A DNA stretch of 64,000 bases from Lethocerus indicus. Taxonomy: Eukaryota; Arthropoda; Insecta; Hemiptera; Belostomatidae. The position numbers were made by a program, and so were the translations under genes. This document shows positions 1-12,133 of the stretch, piece after piece. The stretch is taken from NCBI GenBank assembly GCA_019843655.1, contig JACDQD010000004.1, positions 31,383,872-31,447,871 on the forward strand, given 5' to 3'. The first letter of the stretch is position 1. Each line of letters opens with the position of its first letter. The notes below the pieces were generated by a model. It was not told the origin of the DNA, did not search any database, and worked only from the letters and a program-made list of their open reading frames with translations.

Positions 1-61
1 ATTTAATTTACTACATCAGCAAGGCCAAATGTAAAAACATTACTTATGGATACATGATTAT

Positions 62-67
62 TTTATT
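62..67 (-). terminator. Candidate poly(A) signal of the shootin-like gene
   Basis: The first AATAAA on the minus strand downstream of the stop codon, about 390 nt after it, in AT-rich sequence (1-459) that otherwise holds nothing recognisable. The 3' end has no transcript support. Confidence 0.35.
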
Positions 68-459
68 TCATTTCTAATTTTTAAAATGTAGTTCCATTAT
101 TTCACAATACCTGGTCATGTAAAATTATATTATTGCAAACAATAAAAAAATAGTCCATATATAAATGCACATCAGGTGCAGTGTTCTAGAGGCAAGTAAA
201 ATGGATTTACTTTTACAATGGAATAATACATTATTATACAAGATAAAAACAAGAAACACAGGAATAATTTTCTAGAAAACTACTGAATGTATAAATTCAC
301 TATATGTACAAAAATAAAGTTAAAATAATACAGCATACGTTAAGATAAATTATAACACAAAATTATCAGACCAGTAGTTAATAAATGTATTAACATACTA
401 TTTACAATTAAGAAACCTAAACCCATTTTATAATAGATAGTAAAGGCAAATAATTATGG

Positions 460-609
460 TTAAATTGTAATATTGGCAGATGTTGCTTTCATTTCGGTCT
501 GTAAATTTTTGAATGAAGGTGTTCTCCTAGGCCTTCTCCTTAGTGTTCCAAGAACATTCATTATTTCTTTAACTGCTGGGGGTTGTTCTTCCACTTTCAC
601 TTTTTGTTT
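460..609 (-). CDS. Shootin-like exon 11, C-terminus (residues 497-545)
   Basis: Encodes VKVEEQPPAVKEIMNVLGTL, a basic patch RRRPRR, then FKNLQTEMKATS, and ends at TAA (460-462). The EIMNVLGTL block matches the ELKGILGTL block of shootin-1. Vertebrate shootin-1L continues much further, so the arthropod protein lacks that long C-terminal extension. Confidence 0.86.
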   Translation of the reverse strand, partial: KQKVKVEEQPPAVKEIMNVLGTLRRRPRRTPSFKNLQTEMKATSANITI

Positions 610-646
610 CTAAAAATGGAGATATTTTCATTATATGATAAACATA

Positions 647-730
<84 letters not shown>

Positions 731-3700
731 GTGTATTTTAATATAAAATAAACAGCTCATTAGTAATTACTACCCTGTCCCTAATAGCAGTCTTATTTGA
801 ATATTCCATGTTTTTAAGCAATTATTGCAGCGTATGTAGAAGCTTTCAAGTGAAACTGCTGGATATATAATTCTCCTGGAATTATATTCCTTTAATAATT
901 AATAATAATTAATCTTCTGGAATTATTACCTCTTCCTTAAATACATGCAATAAGCAGAACTACATTTAATCCTTTAGCAAAGTTTTATGACTGCATGTAG
1001 CATATTTCACAGATTTTTTGTAATAAAATATAAATGTAACAGATGTTTTAATTTTGTTAATTATTAGTTCTAATAACTAACTGTCATACATATTTTATGA
1101 AATGTATCATTACATTTTTACTTTATCAATATAGATAATAAATTTATATAAATAATAATGATAATGTGAAATTCCATTAATAATTTGTTATGTACTCACT
1201 TCAGTGGTTTTTAAAGTAAATCTTCCACCTTTTATTTGATTAATGATTTCATCAATTGCTCCTGAAACAATATTGTCTTTATTACTGACACCCTGTTAAG
1301 AGTTTTAAGAATGTTGATAAATCTCCTGAAAACCTTCAGTTTTATTTATCCTAAATTTTGTTCATGCTCACCTCTCATTAACTGTCAGTAATCAAGTTTA
1401 CTGCATGCAATAGATTAGGACAATTTATCGCAACTCTATAATTTTCATGCCGTTAAGATGAAAGCTGAATATTAACTACATGAAATAAATTAATCATTTT
1501 GTTATTCAAAACTGTGTAGCATTAATTGAACATTTTTCATCAAAATGGTGATAAAAATTTAAAATTTCTCGAAGCAAATATAATAATAAAAAAAAATTAA
1601 TTACCAAACAGATAGGAGTGAAAAATAAACACCAAATTTTACACAACATTTGAGATAAATTAATATTTAATTCTTATTATAATTAATTAATGAATCGAAT
1701 TTGTACTTATTAAATTAATAAATTTTATTTTTTCAATTAAAATTTCAATATGTATTAGCATGAATTCTTTTTGGGGGCAATATAGTGCGAATAAATAAAT
1801 ACATATATTTATATGCATATATGTATTAAATAATTTACTTAAATTTAAATATTATTTTTTAATATTTGAACATCTTCGATTGTTATAATTTTGCACAGAA
1901 TACTCTACATTTGTGTTAATGGTTCAGTTTAAAGCATCTGGTCCCATGAGGCAGGGTATTAGGTGAACTAAGGTAACAATAGGGCTAAAAAAGAGGGCTA
2001 TATTCACCGGGTAGGACAGTGGGCTGAGCACTCCTTTTGATGCCGAGGAAATTCGCCATCTCGATGACAGAACTGGACGGTGTCTCTTTGAGCGTCTGGC
2101 TCCGCGCTACACTCACCGCTTGGCCAGGACGGCCCAAGTCGGCCGGCGCCAGAGAAGTGCGGCCGGGAGGAGGCGGTGGAGGCGGCGGAGGCGGCGGCGG
2201 CGGCGGCGGAGGCGGAGGTGCCGATTTCTGTTCCAATTCCGTCTCCAAATGTTTCACTTGAAAAATTCAATACGGCCTCCAATAAATATCCATTCAATCA
2301 TAACCAGGCGAAAGAGCTCGAATAAAGCATGAACAATGGAGTTAAGGAAATTAACCCATTGAACTCGTACGAAATTTCGCCAAAGCTATTACATCACTGA
2401 ACTGTACGTATATTGTAATATGTTAGATGAGACTTCCTGAGAGAGCTGGTTACACAATTATTCCGAGGGACTTGCGTCCATTTCAGCAGGTATTTTCTCA
2501 CATTTTCTCTCTCATTCTCAAGCCACAAAAACTGTTATTGCAAGTAGTTAACTTTGCGAACAGACGTGTGGACGATTTACTCCGAAATATCAAATATATA
2601 CAACATCTACGTTTATACTACGTATACGAAAACATATACGACTGGGAATTTGAAGTAAGCTTAAGGTTTACTAGAAATATTACAGATACAATTCTGCTTA
2701 ATTGTTTACAGTGTTCCTAAAATGAACCCCAGCCATTTTATAACAAACGGTAGCTTCAACTACTAAATTAAATAAATCAGACCTAATTACAGAAGCCTAG
2801 AGATATTAAAAATTACTTCAAATTCCTTGCTGGTTTGTTCCAAGGAGCCGGGTAATAAATGTTTTTTTCTCGGAGATGATGCTAACCGGGACACCTTTTC
2901 AGAAATAATGACGTTTCAGATGCTATTTCGAGATAACAGGTTTCCACAGAATCTCATTAATTTGTCCACACTAGGGCTCTATGTGCCTTATCAGTTTCAA
3001 ACTGGCGGACCCTAAATTTCAGCGCTACATACAGAGTGCCTCAATTAGTTCTTGATTTGCACAGAATGCTCATACAAGAATAAAAATGAGACGTCCTACA
3101 AACATTGGTACAGTTTTAAATATTTTCAGAATTTAGATGCGACTTGATTTGATTACCGCCACGTTATTCTTCGCTGTTTAAAAATAATTATTTCAATTAC
3201 AAAATCGTTTAAAAATAAATTTACCTTTTTCAAGTAGCTCCTCATTATGTTTCTCCGATCGTTCTGCCCTCTTGATAGCACAATCCAGTTCCGATTCAAT
3301 GATTTTCAGTCTTTCGGTCAAAACTTCACTATCTGTACATTCAGCTTCTTCTTCCATTTTTTCCTACAGTAAAGAAAATCATTACACATACGGTTTATGC
3401 AAATCACATGGGGTCCAAGAACTGAAAGCGTTTATTTCCACTTGTAACTTCAAAAATAATCTTAAGATAAAGAGGAACTATATTATGAAAATTATTATGC
3501 TATGTATGGTTCAGAAAAACAGTTTCATATTTCCCTACTTGAAGTTTAGCTATTTCGGCTTCGTGTCTCTGTTTTTCTTCTTCAAGTTGCCTGGTAATGT
3601 TTTCAATTTCAAGAAGCGCGCTTATAAGTTTTTCATTAGAGGAAGCATCCACCATTAACAACTGACTTTGATGGACTAAAATGTTTCGCTCCCTTTTGGC

Positions 3701-6634
3701 CTGAAAGACAATTCAATTATTTTAAACTGGGGAAATTACGTTTAAAAGGTAAAAATGTAGGGGAAATAATGAGACTCTCACTTCGTCAGCGTCCTGTTTG
3801 AGCCTTTGCGAATTTACTTTTTCCATTTCACACTGTTCCCTCAAAGTGGAAACTTCGTGGGCGATCAGTCGGGTTATTTGGACCAAGTTTTGTTTTGAAA
3901 TTTTCAATTCCTGCAATATGTTTCATAAATATACGCATTAAAATAATTCCAGTTTCTCTGTTAATACATCATAATATAGTCATAAAGTGATCAAATAATG
4001 AGGATAGGAATAATAAATATAATGTTAACTGCTTTAATTTTAAAGTAGTAAAGTAATCGATGCAGTGTAATTCGTTCACGTACTATCCAGAAAATAAATG
4101 TGACTGTTCATTCTTATATTTATTGCAAATTTAATGTATCTTTTACATGCAAAACGTACATCTATTTCAGACTGTAGCCTCGTATTTTTACCGTGCTCTT
4201 CCTCTAAAGCCGACTGTAATTCCATCGCCTGTTCTTGAGCTTCGAATTCTTGCAGTTTAGCAGAATTCAATTCCGACTGAAGCCTGGCTATCTCTTTGTT
4301 CAAGTCTGAAAACGTATGCGTAAATATATATTTAATTAAATTTAGAGTTAAACAAGATGATAAAAATAAAGAAACTCTTAAACAACGCTCCTTAGACGTC
4401 TGCCGAGTGTGAGAAGTTTCCCATGTACAGTATATACAACACACGACTAATAACAAATATAAAATAATATAACCCAAGGATAAACATTTCTTATCAAGAG
4501 ATAAAGTTAAAATATCCTTTTTTGTGTAGTTACAATTAAATCTAAGCAAATGATTTTCTTAAACTCCATGCGCTACATACCTCCATAATTATCCTCCGAT
4601 AATATAAATAAATATTTATGTATACGTGCTACGTCATGTTTTATTTAATATCGGAAAAATTGATTGAGGGCAAAATAAAGTCCCAGCTGCTTAACGACAA
4701 TGTCTTTATATTATGTGGTTAATAGCCAATTGTGTAATTCGGTTATTTATACTTTCTTTCTGTGTTCGGAATGCCGCTTCCCTAAAATACTGGATTCGTT
4801 TGTTAAGTTTATCGTGGCATACTGCGTTAATGGCCGCAACAGTATTTTCCCGGCTGAAGGCGCGAAAGAATGTTCAAGTTATGATGTCACGAACAGTATT
4901 AATTAGAGGAGGCCTCCTCCCCCCCCCGCCCCCCGTTCACCTTGAATTGTTTTCTGGAGATTTTCCACTTCGTCCTGATCGGAGCCGTTATCGGTCACGT
5001 CCTCCACTTGGTTCATCACTTCGGGCGCCACTTGCAGGACCTTCTGCACGAGGGCGGTGCTCTTCCGCTTCAGCTCCCTGTTCTGTCGGTACCACTGAAA
5101 GAAAACGGGGCGCCGCATTTTAAGTAGGCCGCCTACCTATTATTATATATTTGACGCGTCAGATTTGAAAAATGGCCATCCCACTCGAGGGGCGCGCACC
5201 TCTACATTCGGCTGGGTTTTCAATCTTCTGCCGTATACAATTTTGGTGATGTATGAAATATTTCTAACCTTTAAAATTCCGCTAGCAAGTAAATAAGGAG
5301 AAAAAATGATGAAATAACTGTCGACTTGATTATAACAGCTGATTCTTCACAGATTTCCGCTAGTTTGACACGATAAAAATTATTTACTAGATTAGTAAAT
5401 ATTAGAAATACATTTACCATCAATTCAGAGATGAACTAAATAATACATGTATTCGCCTATTAGTAACGACTTAATAGTAGGTACTAGAAACTGACTTTAT
5501 ACGAGAATTAATGAACTAGCTTGGACATACCTTGGACGCCCTTTGTATGGCCTGTCGCAAGGAGTCTGTGTCCAAATCATATCGGTTTTTAAGTTGATCG
5601 TATTCTTTAAATACGGACTCGGCCACTGAAAAATAACAATTGGCGGTAAATTAAAACCGGTTCGACGATATAATAAAGTTCAACGTTAAAACATATTAAC
5701 GAAAGTACTGTGATAATTCTTACGTGTTTTCAATTGGTTCAGTTCATTTTCCTTGTCCTGAAGTTGTTTTGCCGTCTGTTCGCGTTGCTGGCCCACCAAA
5801 GTCAACTTTTTCTGGTATTCTTCTTTTTCCCTTTCGACTGGAAAACAAAAAAGCATTCATTTTCACTAGTTTCTCTAGTTATAGGTGGAAATAATAATTA
5901 ATAACGATCGTTTTGCAGTTATATATCGGGTGATTGCCCCAATAGCTATAGTCCTAAATATACAGCAGTTAGTATGCTGTCATCGTCACTTTGAAGTCAC
6001 ACTTCCCCCATGCAGCTCGCAAATAGCCAGGGGCCAATGAAGCGAGAGAACACAGTGTGGTTCTCTAAAAACGTTTAGAAATAACTTCATTTACTGTAGT
6101 TTTTTCGATCTTCTGTCTCCTCTCGGTCATTTGTTCTAGAACCGTTTTCGGCTGCTCGCCATCTTCAGTAACTGGTGGTGAGTCACTCTCACGTGAGATG
6201 CTTGTAGGTATCCGCATCTAAATGTAAGTCCTGTCCGATGTAAATGCCATACTGAGCGACACAGCAGGTAGCCAGAACCGGTCTAGCAAAAGACCGAGCC
6301 GGGGAGAGGAGACCGGGGAGGGGAAGGATAAAACTGCGGTATTCCAAGCCCTCGAAGACCACATAACAACGGGTATTCCGAACTATCTGAACTTACCTCT
6401 CTGACAGTGGGCGATCAAGTTTTTTCTCTTGTTTTCGCAATCCTCGTACTTCATTTTCCATTTATCCTGGAGCGAAGATATTGGCGAGGTGGGAAGGCTT
6501 TCCGTGGACAGTTTCCTAGCGTACATCGGTACCGGTATCTGGGTCCTGAGGCCGTTTCTCGATGGGCTATCTCTCGGGGAAACGGGTGGACCGTTCCCAA
6601 TCCCCGTGCTATCCGTCCTGTTCAGAGGCATCAT
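460..6634 (-). CDS. Shootin-1-like protein, complete 11-exon gene (545 aa)
   Basis: Exons in transcript order: 6634-6397, 5837-5724, 5625-5531, 5094-4941, 4305-4160, 3910-3782, 3700-3539, 3363-3225, 2256-2008, 1261-1200, 609-460. All introns are GT-AG, all phases join, and the total is 1638 nt. The order matches vertebrate shootin-1: N-terminal coiled coil, acidic linker (residues about 165-190), a second coiled coil with a QSQLL segment followed by LEEEKQRHE, a proline run (406-423), then short blocks AIDEIINQIKGGR and VKEIMNVLGTLRR, which correspond to the shootin EEMMDRIKKG and ELKGILGTL blocks. Shootin-1 is known as a clutch adaptor linking actin flow to L1 adhesion in growth cones; that role here is inferred. 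Human shootin-1 is about 630 aa, so this copy is somewhat shorter. The start is supported by an in-frame TAA at 6650-6652, unless an unseen 5' UTR splice intervenes. Confidence 0.88.
657..727. repeat. (AT)n microsatellite in shootin-like intron 10
   Basis: About 35 AT dinucleotides just upstream (in transcript sense) of the last exon. The open frame through it, an alternating Tyr-Ile run, is a repeat artefact. The rest of this intron (610-1199) is plain AT-rich sequence. Confidence 0.97.
1200..1261 (-). CDS. Shootin-like exon 10 (residues 476-496)
   Basis: A 62-nt exon encoding AIDEIINQIKGGRFTLKTTE between a TTTCAG acceptor and a GTGAGT donor. It is the equivalent of shootin-1's AVEEMMDRIKKGVHLRP block and is easily missed because of its size. 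Confidence 0.85.
1262..2007 (-). other. Shootin-like intron 9
   Basis: A 746-nt intron, strongly AT-rich and CpG-poor. No conserved element or second gene is seen. It lies between the polyproline exon and the 62-nt exon. Confidence 0.7.
2008..2256 (-). CDS. Shootin-like exon 9 with polyproline tract (residues 393-475)
   Basis: Begins VKHLETELEQKSA and runs straight into 18 prolines (406-423), then a Ser/Pro linker and SSVIEMANFLGIKRS. The last block sits where shootin-1 has its IRSLMSMIRKRS block after the prolines. Polyproline of this kind can bind profilin or SH3/EVH1/WW domains (family-level inference). The donor is GTGAAT; phase 1 on both sides. Confidence 0.87.
2165..2218 (-). repeat. 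Proline-codon trinucleotide run in exon 9
   Basis: Eighteen consecutive CCN codons, mostly CCG with interspersed CCT, CCA and CCC. The imperfect codon pattern suggests selection for proline rather than only replication slippage, though the central block of six CCG codons is a pure repeat and probably length-variable. Confidence 0.95.
2257..3224 (-). other. Shootin-like intron 8
   Basis: The largest intron of the gene (968 nt). The plus-strand open frame at 2427-2720 shows no family resemblance. Nothing else is recognised. Confidence 0.65.
3225..3363 (-). CDS. Shootin-like exon 8 (residues 347-392)
   Basis: Encodes the acidic helix EKMEEEAECTDSEV and KRAERSEKHNEELLEK, the end of the second coiled coil. 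The acceptor is TACTGTAG and the donor is GTAAAT; the exon ends in phase 1. Confidence 0.85.
3539..3700 (-). CDS. Shootin-like exon 7 (residues 293-346)
   Basis: Encodes AKRERNILVHQSQLL, then SSNEKLISALLEIENITRQL and EEEKQRHEAEI. It aligns closely with shootin-1's LKRQSHLLLQSS followed by LTQQLEEERIQHQQ. This is the most diagnostic exon for the family assignment. Confidence 0.9.
3782..3910 (-). CDS. Shootin-like exon 6 (residues 250-292)
   Basis: Encodes LVQITRLIAHEVSTLREQCE and then EKVNSQRLKQDADE. It corresponds to shootin-1's repeated block VSMLAVEEYEEMQVNLELEK. The exon is 129 nt, phase 0 on both sides, with donor GTGAGA. Confidence 0.86.
4160..4305 (-). CDS. Shootin-like exon 5 (residues 201-249)
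   Basis: A coiled-coil exon (DLNKEIARLQSELN, MELQSALEEEHGKNTRLQSE). The acceptor is CGTTTTCAG and the donor is GTACGT; the exon ends in phase 0. Heptad-type spacing of Leu/Ala runs through the whole exon. Confidence 0.84.
4917..4936 (-). promoter_or_regulatory. G-run adjoining the exon 4 5' splice site
   Basis: On the transcribed strand the donor GTGAAC is followed within a few bases by runs of six and nine or more G, then a GGAGG run. Intronic G-runs close to 5' splice sites are known splicing enhancers (hnRNP H/F class) and can form G-quadruplexes. That role here is inference. Confidence 0.45.
4941..5094 (-). CDS. Shootin-like exon 4 (residues 150-200)
   Basis: Encodes WYRQNRELKRKSTALVQKV followed by an acidic linker (QVEDVTDNGSDQDE). 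This matches shootin-1's LKRISMLYMAKLGPDV block and its acidic DDEDS linker, and is one of the strongest family matches. The donor GTGAAC is followed at once by a long G-run (see the G-run entry). Confidence 0.88.
5531..5625 (-). CDS. Shootin-like exon 3 (residues 118-149)
   Basis: Encodes ESVFKEYDQLKNRYDLDTDS, a coiled-coil continuation. The acceptor is TTTTTCAG and the donor is GTATGT; the exon ends in phase 0. It is too short to stand out as an open frame and was located from its splice sites and frame continuity. Confidence 0.82.
5724..5837 (-). CDS. Shootin-like exon 2 (residues 80-117)
   Basis: A charged coiled-coil exon (EREKEEYQKKL, KQLQDKENELNQL) between a TTTTCCAG acceptor and a GTAAGA donor. 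It is 114 nt long, so phase 1 is kept. It aligns with the first coiled coil of shootin-1. Confidence 0.85.
6281..6360 (+). mobile_element. Dispersed repeat family A, single arm, in shootin-like intron 1
   Basis: Contains GGTCTAGCAAAAGACC (a GGTCT-N6-AGACC hairpin), then GGAGAGGAGACC, then GGTATTCCAAGCCCTCG. The same blocks in the same order recur at 30245-30422 and 39223-39513. No protein-coding capacity. It lies 37 nt from the exon 1 donor. Confidence 0.6.
6397..6634 (-). CDS. Shootin-like exon 1 (residues 1-79)
   Basis: Starts with tandem ATGs (6632-6634 and 6629-6631). It encodes a Ser/Pro-rich, probably disordered N-terminus (PPVSPRDSPS, STESLPTSPISS) and then the start of the coiled coil (KYEDCENKRK). 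The donor GTAAGT is at 6396; the exon ends in phase 1. The Ser/Pro segment precedes the point where vertebrate shootin begins to align, so it is an arthropod-side extension. Confidence 0.85.
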
Positions 6635-9600
6635 CCAAACGGTTGCTCCTTATATAATTATCTGTTAACAATATGGAAATATATTAAAATCTAGGAAATT
6701 AGAACTATAATTAACATACCTTGTTTCGATAAAATCATCATTTCAAATGATATATACGATACTAATGTAATTTCATGCGATTTAAAATAACAATTTCCTC
6801 AAACCGATAATTCTGTAGTTTTTCCGAGTCGTTGCACAAGTTGTAGCTTTTTAAAATTAAAAAAACGAATTTATTATAATTACCTTGAAGCTACGTATTA
6901 CTAAGTAACCGCCGTAGTTTATTAGACTGCGTCACTCAAAAGAATGTTCATGAATTCGGGATTCAAAAATCCCCTAATCTAGACATTCTTGGCCACGTAA
7001 GAAATAGACAGACGGTTCGCGAGGCTCCTTATCGGTATTCCCTTCTGTAGTGCGGATAACTCGAGCAAATATTTGTTCATGATTTCCTAATTCTTAGTGC
7101 AGTTTATTTTTAACATTCTTTTCGCTAAAAGGGAAATCACGTATTACGCGATTCGCGTCATAAATCGTATGTCGCATTTGAGGCCGCGATGGTTATCACC
7201 GATGATTGTTAATCATCATAATTCTGTTTAAATTTCGGCACCCAAAAACCATTAAGGATTTCGACACGAATTGTTCTTATTTGATGAGAACATTACAAGT
7301 AATAGTGCAACTACTGTTGGAAATAAATGTTGTTTCATTTTGAAAAATATGTCAAGTGTCCATCACTCTATCCGACAATAAAATTCAATTCAGAATGCTT
7401 CGACACATCGGATCTGAAAACATTTTGTTGACCCACATGCGACAAAAGGCGATTGTTTGTTTTACGACCGATTTATTGCCAAATACACTTTGACAAAGCC
7501 AAGATAATAGGATTTCTGTAACCTTTCCTCTCGACTTTTCGTGTGACCGGGCTACGTGAACAGTGAACGACTTCGAAAATAGACTGTGTTAGTGGCGCTA
7601 TTGACTCAGCTGAGCCCGAAGCCACACTTATCTAGGCAGTAGTCCGCCTCGGGCCGGCCAAAGGAAACGCGCTGACGGTAAACAAAACCAGGGGCAGTCT
7701 GGCCACCTTTTATAAACCCTAATACCCCCGGGTTTTTTTTTAGGGGGGGTTCTTCCCGTTCATTCAACTGTTTCATCTCCCTACAGTTCTATTTCATTAA
7801 GGCCCCGGAGACTTTCCAAAGGAGAGCGTCATCTTCTACGAAAGTTGCATTGAATATGCTTGGCCGGCTTTTAATTAAAGGTATGCAACCGTCATTCGTG
7901 CAGTCTCCCATTAATTTCAGTTAAACCTATTAGATTTACTTTTTAATTCATATTTCATTTTACGTCTATGTCAGCAAAGAATAAATAACACGCAATACAG
8001 GTTAAGAGAAGGTATATGTTATTTGTGGAGGACTATTTAAATTCTTAACATATAGGATTTATGAAGTTTCTGAAGTTTATTTACTGAACTGTTTACCTCC
8101 TTATTTCCATATTTAATGCCTCTTGTAGCAGAGCAGTTTGTATTTACAAAAGATCAATATTTACAAACTTTAAAGTGTTTTAAAGTCTCTACACCGATGT
8201 TTGTGTTATACAATAAGACCGACAGCAACAATCTACGCTTAAATTGTATTTCAAAACATACCTATGCGAATAAGTAGACCTTATTATTCGAATGGCCTGA
8301 GTACACGAGCTCCTAAATCGCGACAATTCAACTGGGTACATAAAAACCTATGCGATTTCTTGAAATCATCAATGTACACTAACTGGCACCTTGCCTGCAA
8401 GAATTTACAATTGATATTCCGCTCATATAATTTCCGGCTGAGTGAGACCCGTTTGCGGATATTCTAGGCCACATTCTTCGGGATAATTTTCTCGGAGAGT
8501 ATCCGAACATTTGTTTCTCCATTGCTAGAAGCAGCCGGTCCTCTTTATTCCCAAGTAAACGGGCGATTCGGGAAACGGGAACGGCGTTAATATAATGAAA
8601 ATTGAAATAACTAACGTCTGGAACGATAGTGCTTTCGGCAGAACTTCGTTAGCGACAATTTTCATAATGTTTTGAGGACGGATGGGACAATTCTTGTGTA
8701 GTAAATTAAACGAGGATAATTCCGGAGTGAATTTCCCGCTAGCAGCCCGTTTTCCTTAATTGTTCCGCCGAATTTTCGATACGTTATTACTTCATAGCAG
8801 GACGTGGAAAATAACCGACGGGGACGGTTCGGTTGTTGGTGGCGTTTTAATTAGCTGTCCCAAGTGCCGCCTCCCAACCCCGCAGGAAATGATGACTGAC
8901 TATATCCCCCCTACCCCTACCCGCGTGTCGGTAACACAATCGCACGACAAACAGAATGAGACCGCAACGGCACTCGACATACGATGAATAGGGAGAAAGC
9001 GAATTAGACCGCGATGGGATCGCGTATCCCGTCGGATATTCTGTGACGCGCCGCGTTTTTAGCGTCGCCCAGAGGAAAACGGTAACTCGACGTGCATTTC
9101 CGGTGATGGAAATACGACGCTCGATATCGGCGCATTACGGAGAAACAATTTTATTAATAAAAAAAGTAAGCCTTTGTACATACGTAACTAGTCCACTCAC
9201 AATATCGGACGAGGACACAAAGGGAGTTGGTAGAAAAGGATTATGTTCGTTACACTAAAGTATAAAATGAAACCATTATTTACAATGGAAACAAAGGGTC
9301 GAAAGAAGCCATAAATTTTATTTAAAAGTTTATTATAAATCTAATCTGAACACGTGTCACTATGAAATGTTAAGGCATTTAAGAAATTTTTTTTTATAAA
9401 AATGACTAATTGGTATAAAGGTCGTTTGACCAGTTAACATCCTTCAAGGGTCAGAATTATTGTTACGTAATAATTTCTTTGTCAACAGGAAAGGTCAAAT
9501 TTGATAGGCTGAACTAGCGGGACCAGTCTACGATATTATCGAGCCGGTTTTTTTCTCGAAATTACGCTGGTCCGACTTTTGACTTTAAGCCTATAAGTTC

Positions 9601-12082
9601 CGTGAATGGTTTCTTCTTAAAAAAATAGGCAGTAAATGGTACGGTTTAATTATTTATTTATCGATTTCAAGCCCCGGCATATGTAATAGGAAACCCGTCA
9701 GCACTCTGACGACTACACTTGAATATCTCCCCGTCAAAACAGGGTTCACGAGGCGGGCATTAGGATTCCTCCCTGCGTTCGACCTCCCATTACGCAACCG
9801 GTAGTCCTACACAAATGCCAATGGCGATGCCACCTTTTGTGTTTTAAATCCGCTTCCGTGTCAAGTTGAACGTCCTCAGATAACTGTACAGCGATATAAG
9901 GATGCACCCGATAAATCGTAGTTTATATTCCTACTATAATACTTTCAAAGGACGCAAACGAAAGCGAACATCCAACAGTCACTGACCCAAATTCGATTTC
10001 ACAGTTGTACATAACGGGAACAATGGATTTATCTTCGCTTCCTGTTGTTTAATGCGTATGCGGTGTCGGTGTGAAGTAGCTTTCAGTGTCTAACGCTTAA
10101 GAACCGATAAAACGCCCGGAAATAACCTCCATCCTTCCAAACCAAAAAAGGGTTTGAAAATGTCTAATTAGCTACTAAAGTATGAAGAAAATATACACCT
10201 ATCGTCCACTAACTTATCTACCTAGAGGAATGTGATGAACCGACACGATTCCGCGTCCGGGCCTTCTTTTCCGGAAAGATAACAACAAAATCGACTTCAA
10301 CGCGTACACCACCAGAGTTATAGTATATTAAATAGCGGACGCACCCGATATTTCTTTTTTCAAATTGTTCAGCGCCGTGTCTTTCGATAGCGCCGGGCCA
10401 ATTACTTTTAATTTCACTCCGACGTAAATATATAATGGCGGGTACATAATTAGAATTGTCCGTATAGGATGGAGGCAGTAGGGCCCTACCGGGCAGGGAG
10501 GCAGTGTGTACGCAGCGCGATCCGGTCGACCTTGGCCGACAGCCCATCCCATCCCCGGGCTGCCTTCGCCTTCATGGCTCCCCTCGTTTAAGACCTCGCG
10601 TCATTATCATCAGTCCCGCAGACACCGAATTGCAACGTCTCTCATCGCCGCTTCAGTCCTGCCGGACACACACTTTTCAACAGATAACAAGACAAACGGT
10701 AATTAGGGCGCATAATGCAGAAAGGTTACTGACATTTTGCTCCACCGTCGGACATACGTTGGACAAACTCAGTCAGAGAGTTTTCTATAAATATAGTATT
10801 GTTTTTGTCACGAATTTTCTATACATAATATCCAATAAATGGAGACTTCATTGAAAATTGAGTTCAATAAACGATCGTTAACACGAGTCGCCCCTATTTA
10901 TATAAGACGTCCGCAGAAGAGAGTAACACTGCTTTGAAATTGAATGTCTGTCGTCAAAACATTTATTTTGTCCGGGAATAAATAAGTTCTATTCATCTTT
11001 TCGTACTGTGACTTATCTCTATTCTGGAATAATTTTAAACAATGGACTATACTGGTATTATTTTCTTCACGTTCCACAAGATAACGTAAAAATTCAAGTG
11101 TGAATCATCAGTCGAGCAGGATAACGACGGCCGAGTCGAGTGGTCGAAGGTTCAAGAAATGTGATGGTCGTCTTAAAAATAGACGTAATAAAAATTCCGG
11201 GACAATCCTAGATACAATATTCATAGATAAAAACAGCTCGGTAAATTTGTTTCTTGAGATGTATGTTTTCTAACAGGAATTTCCGTATTGAATCTATATA
11301 ATGGGACTATGTAATTCAAATCAAAATGAATGTGCGTGCACTGCCGAGTCTTAGGAATATCATCGCACGCTTCTGCCGTTGAGTGGATGTAAATCGACTC
11401 GAACAAATTAGGGCCAACAATCTGACCCGGGGAAAGAAAAGCGGAGCGCTCGGATTTGTATAACACGTGGCGGTCCCCTAAGTCGGCGTCTAAATCCGGA
11501 GGCAAACAAACCCGAGGGAAGTCGAGGTCTGGGTCCGGAGATCATCCGGAGGCTTCGGTTTTCGAAGGGGCTCGACACTCGGACCGACCATTTTACGTTC
11601 CACAAATAAAGGCTTTTGGGGAAGGGGAGAAACCTTTTATAGCTCGGAAGAAGGTAAAACCTACAGAGAGAGGGAGAGAGAGCCGCTTCTTGTTTTTTCG
11701 GCCCTCTAAAGAAGGCCACATTGTCAGGTCACAATAAATTACAACCGTATTGAAACGACCCAATAATAATTTTAGAAATGTTATAATTATGCACGTGAAC
11801 GTCAAAATCTCGTCAAAATATTAAACCATAGCGTAATCAATTCAAATTTACAATTGAACCAAAATTCCGTACAACATATTTTATATTTATTTTTCACTCA
11901 TTCAACTGTTAATTTCAACTAAAGGAATATGATCCTGATGTTTATTCAGGCATAAACTTTCTAATATCTAATACGAATCTTTCATTCCTGTACAATTCAT
12001 AGACAGCACCCGATTTTTCTAGCATGAGGTCCCACATTCTGTTAAACGGTACTTACTTCGACGCCAATACAAACTAAAGGAG

Positions 12083-12086
<4 letters not shown>

Positions 12087-12130
<44 letters not shown>
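12087..12130. repeat. (AT)n microsatellite
   Basis: About 22 AT dinucleotides in intergenic sequence. Confidence 0.96.

Positions 12131-12133
<3 letters not shown>

Noticed and set aside
569..760. Open frame encoding a Tyr-Ile run
   Set aside because: A translation of the (AT)n microsatellite within a shootin-like intron.
2427..2720. 97-codon plus-strand open frame
   Set aside because: Lies inside the shootin-like intron 8 on the opposite strand, without homology or splice context.
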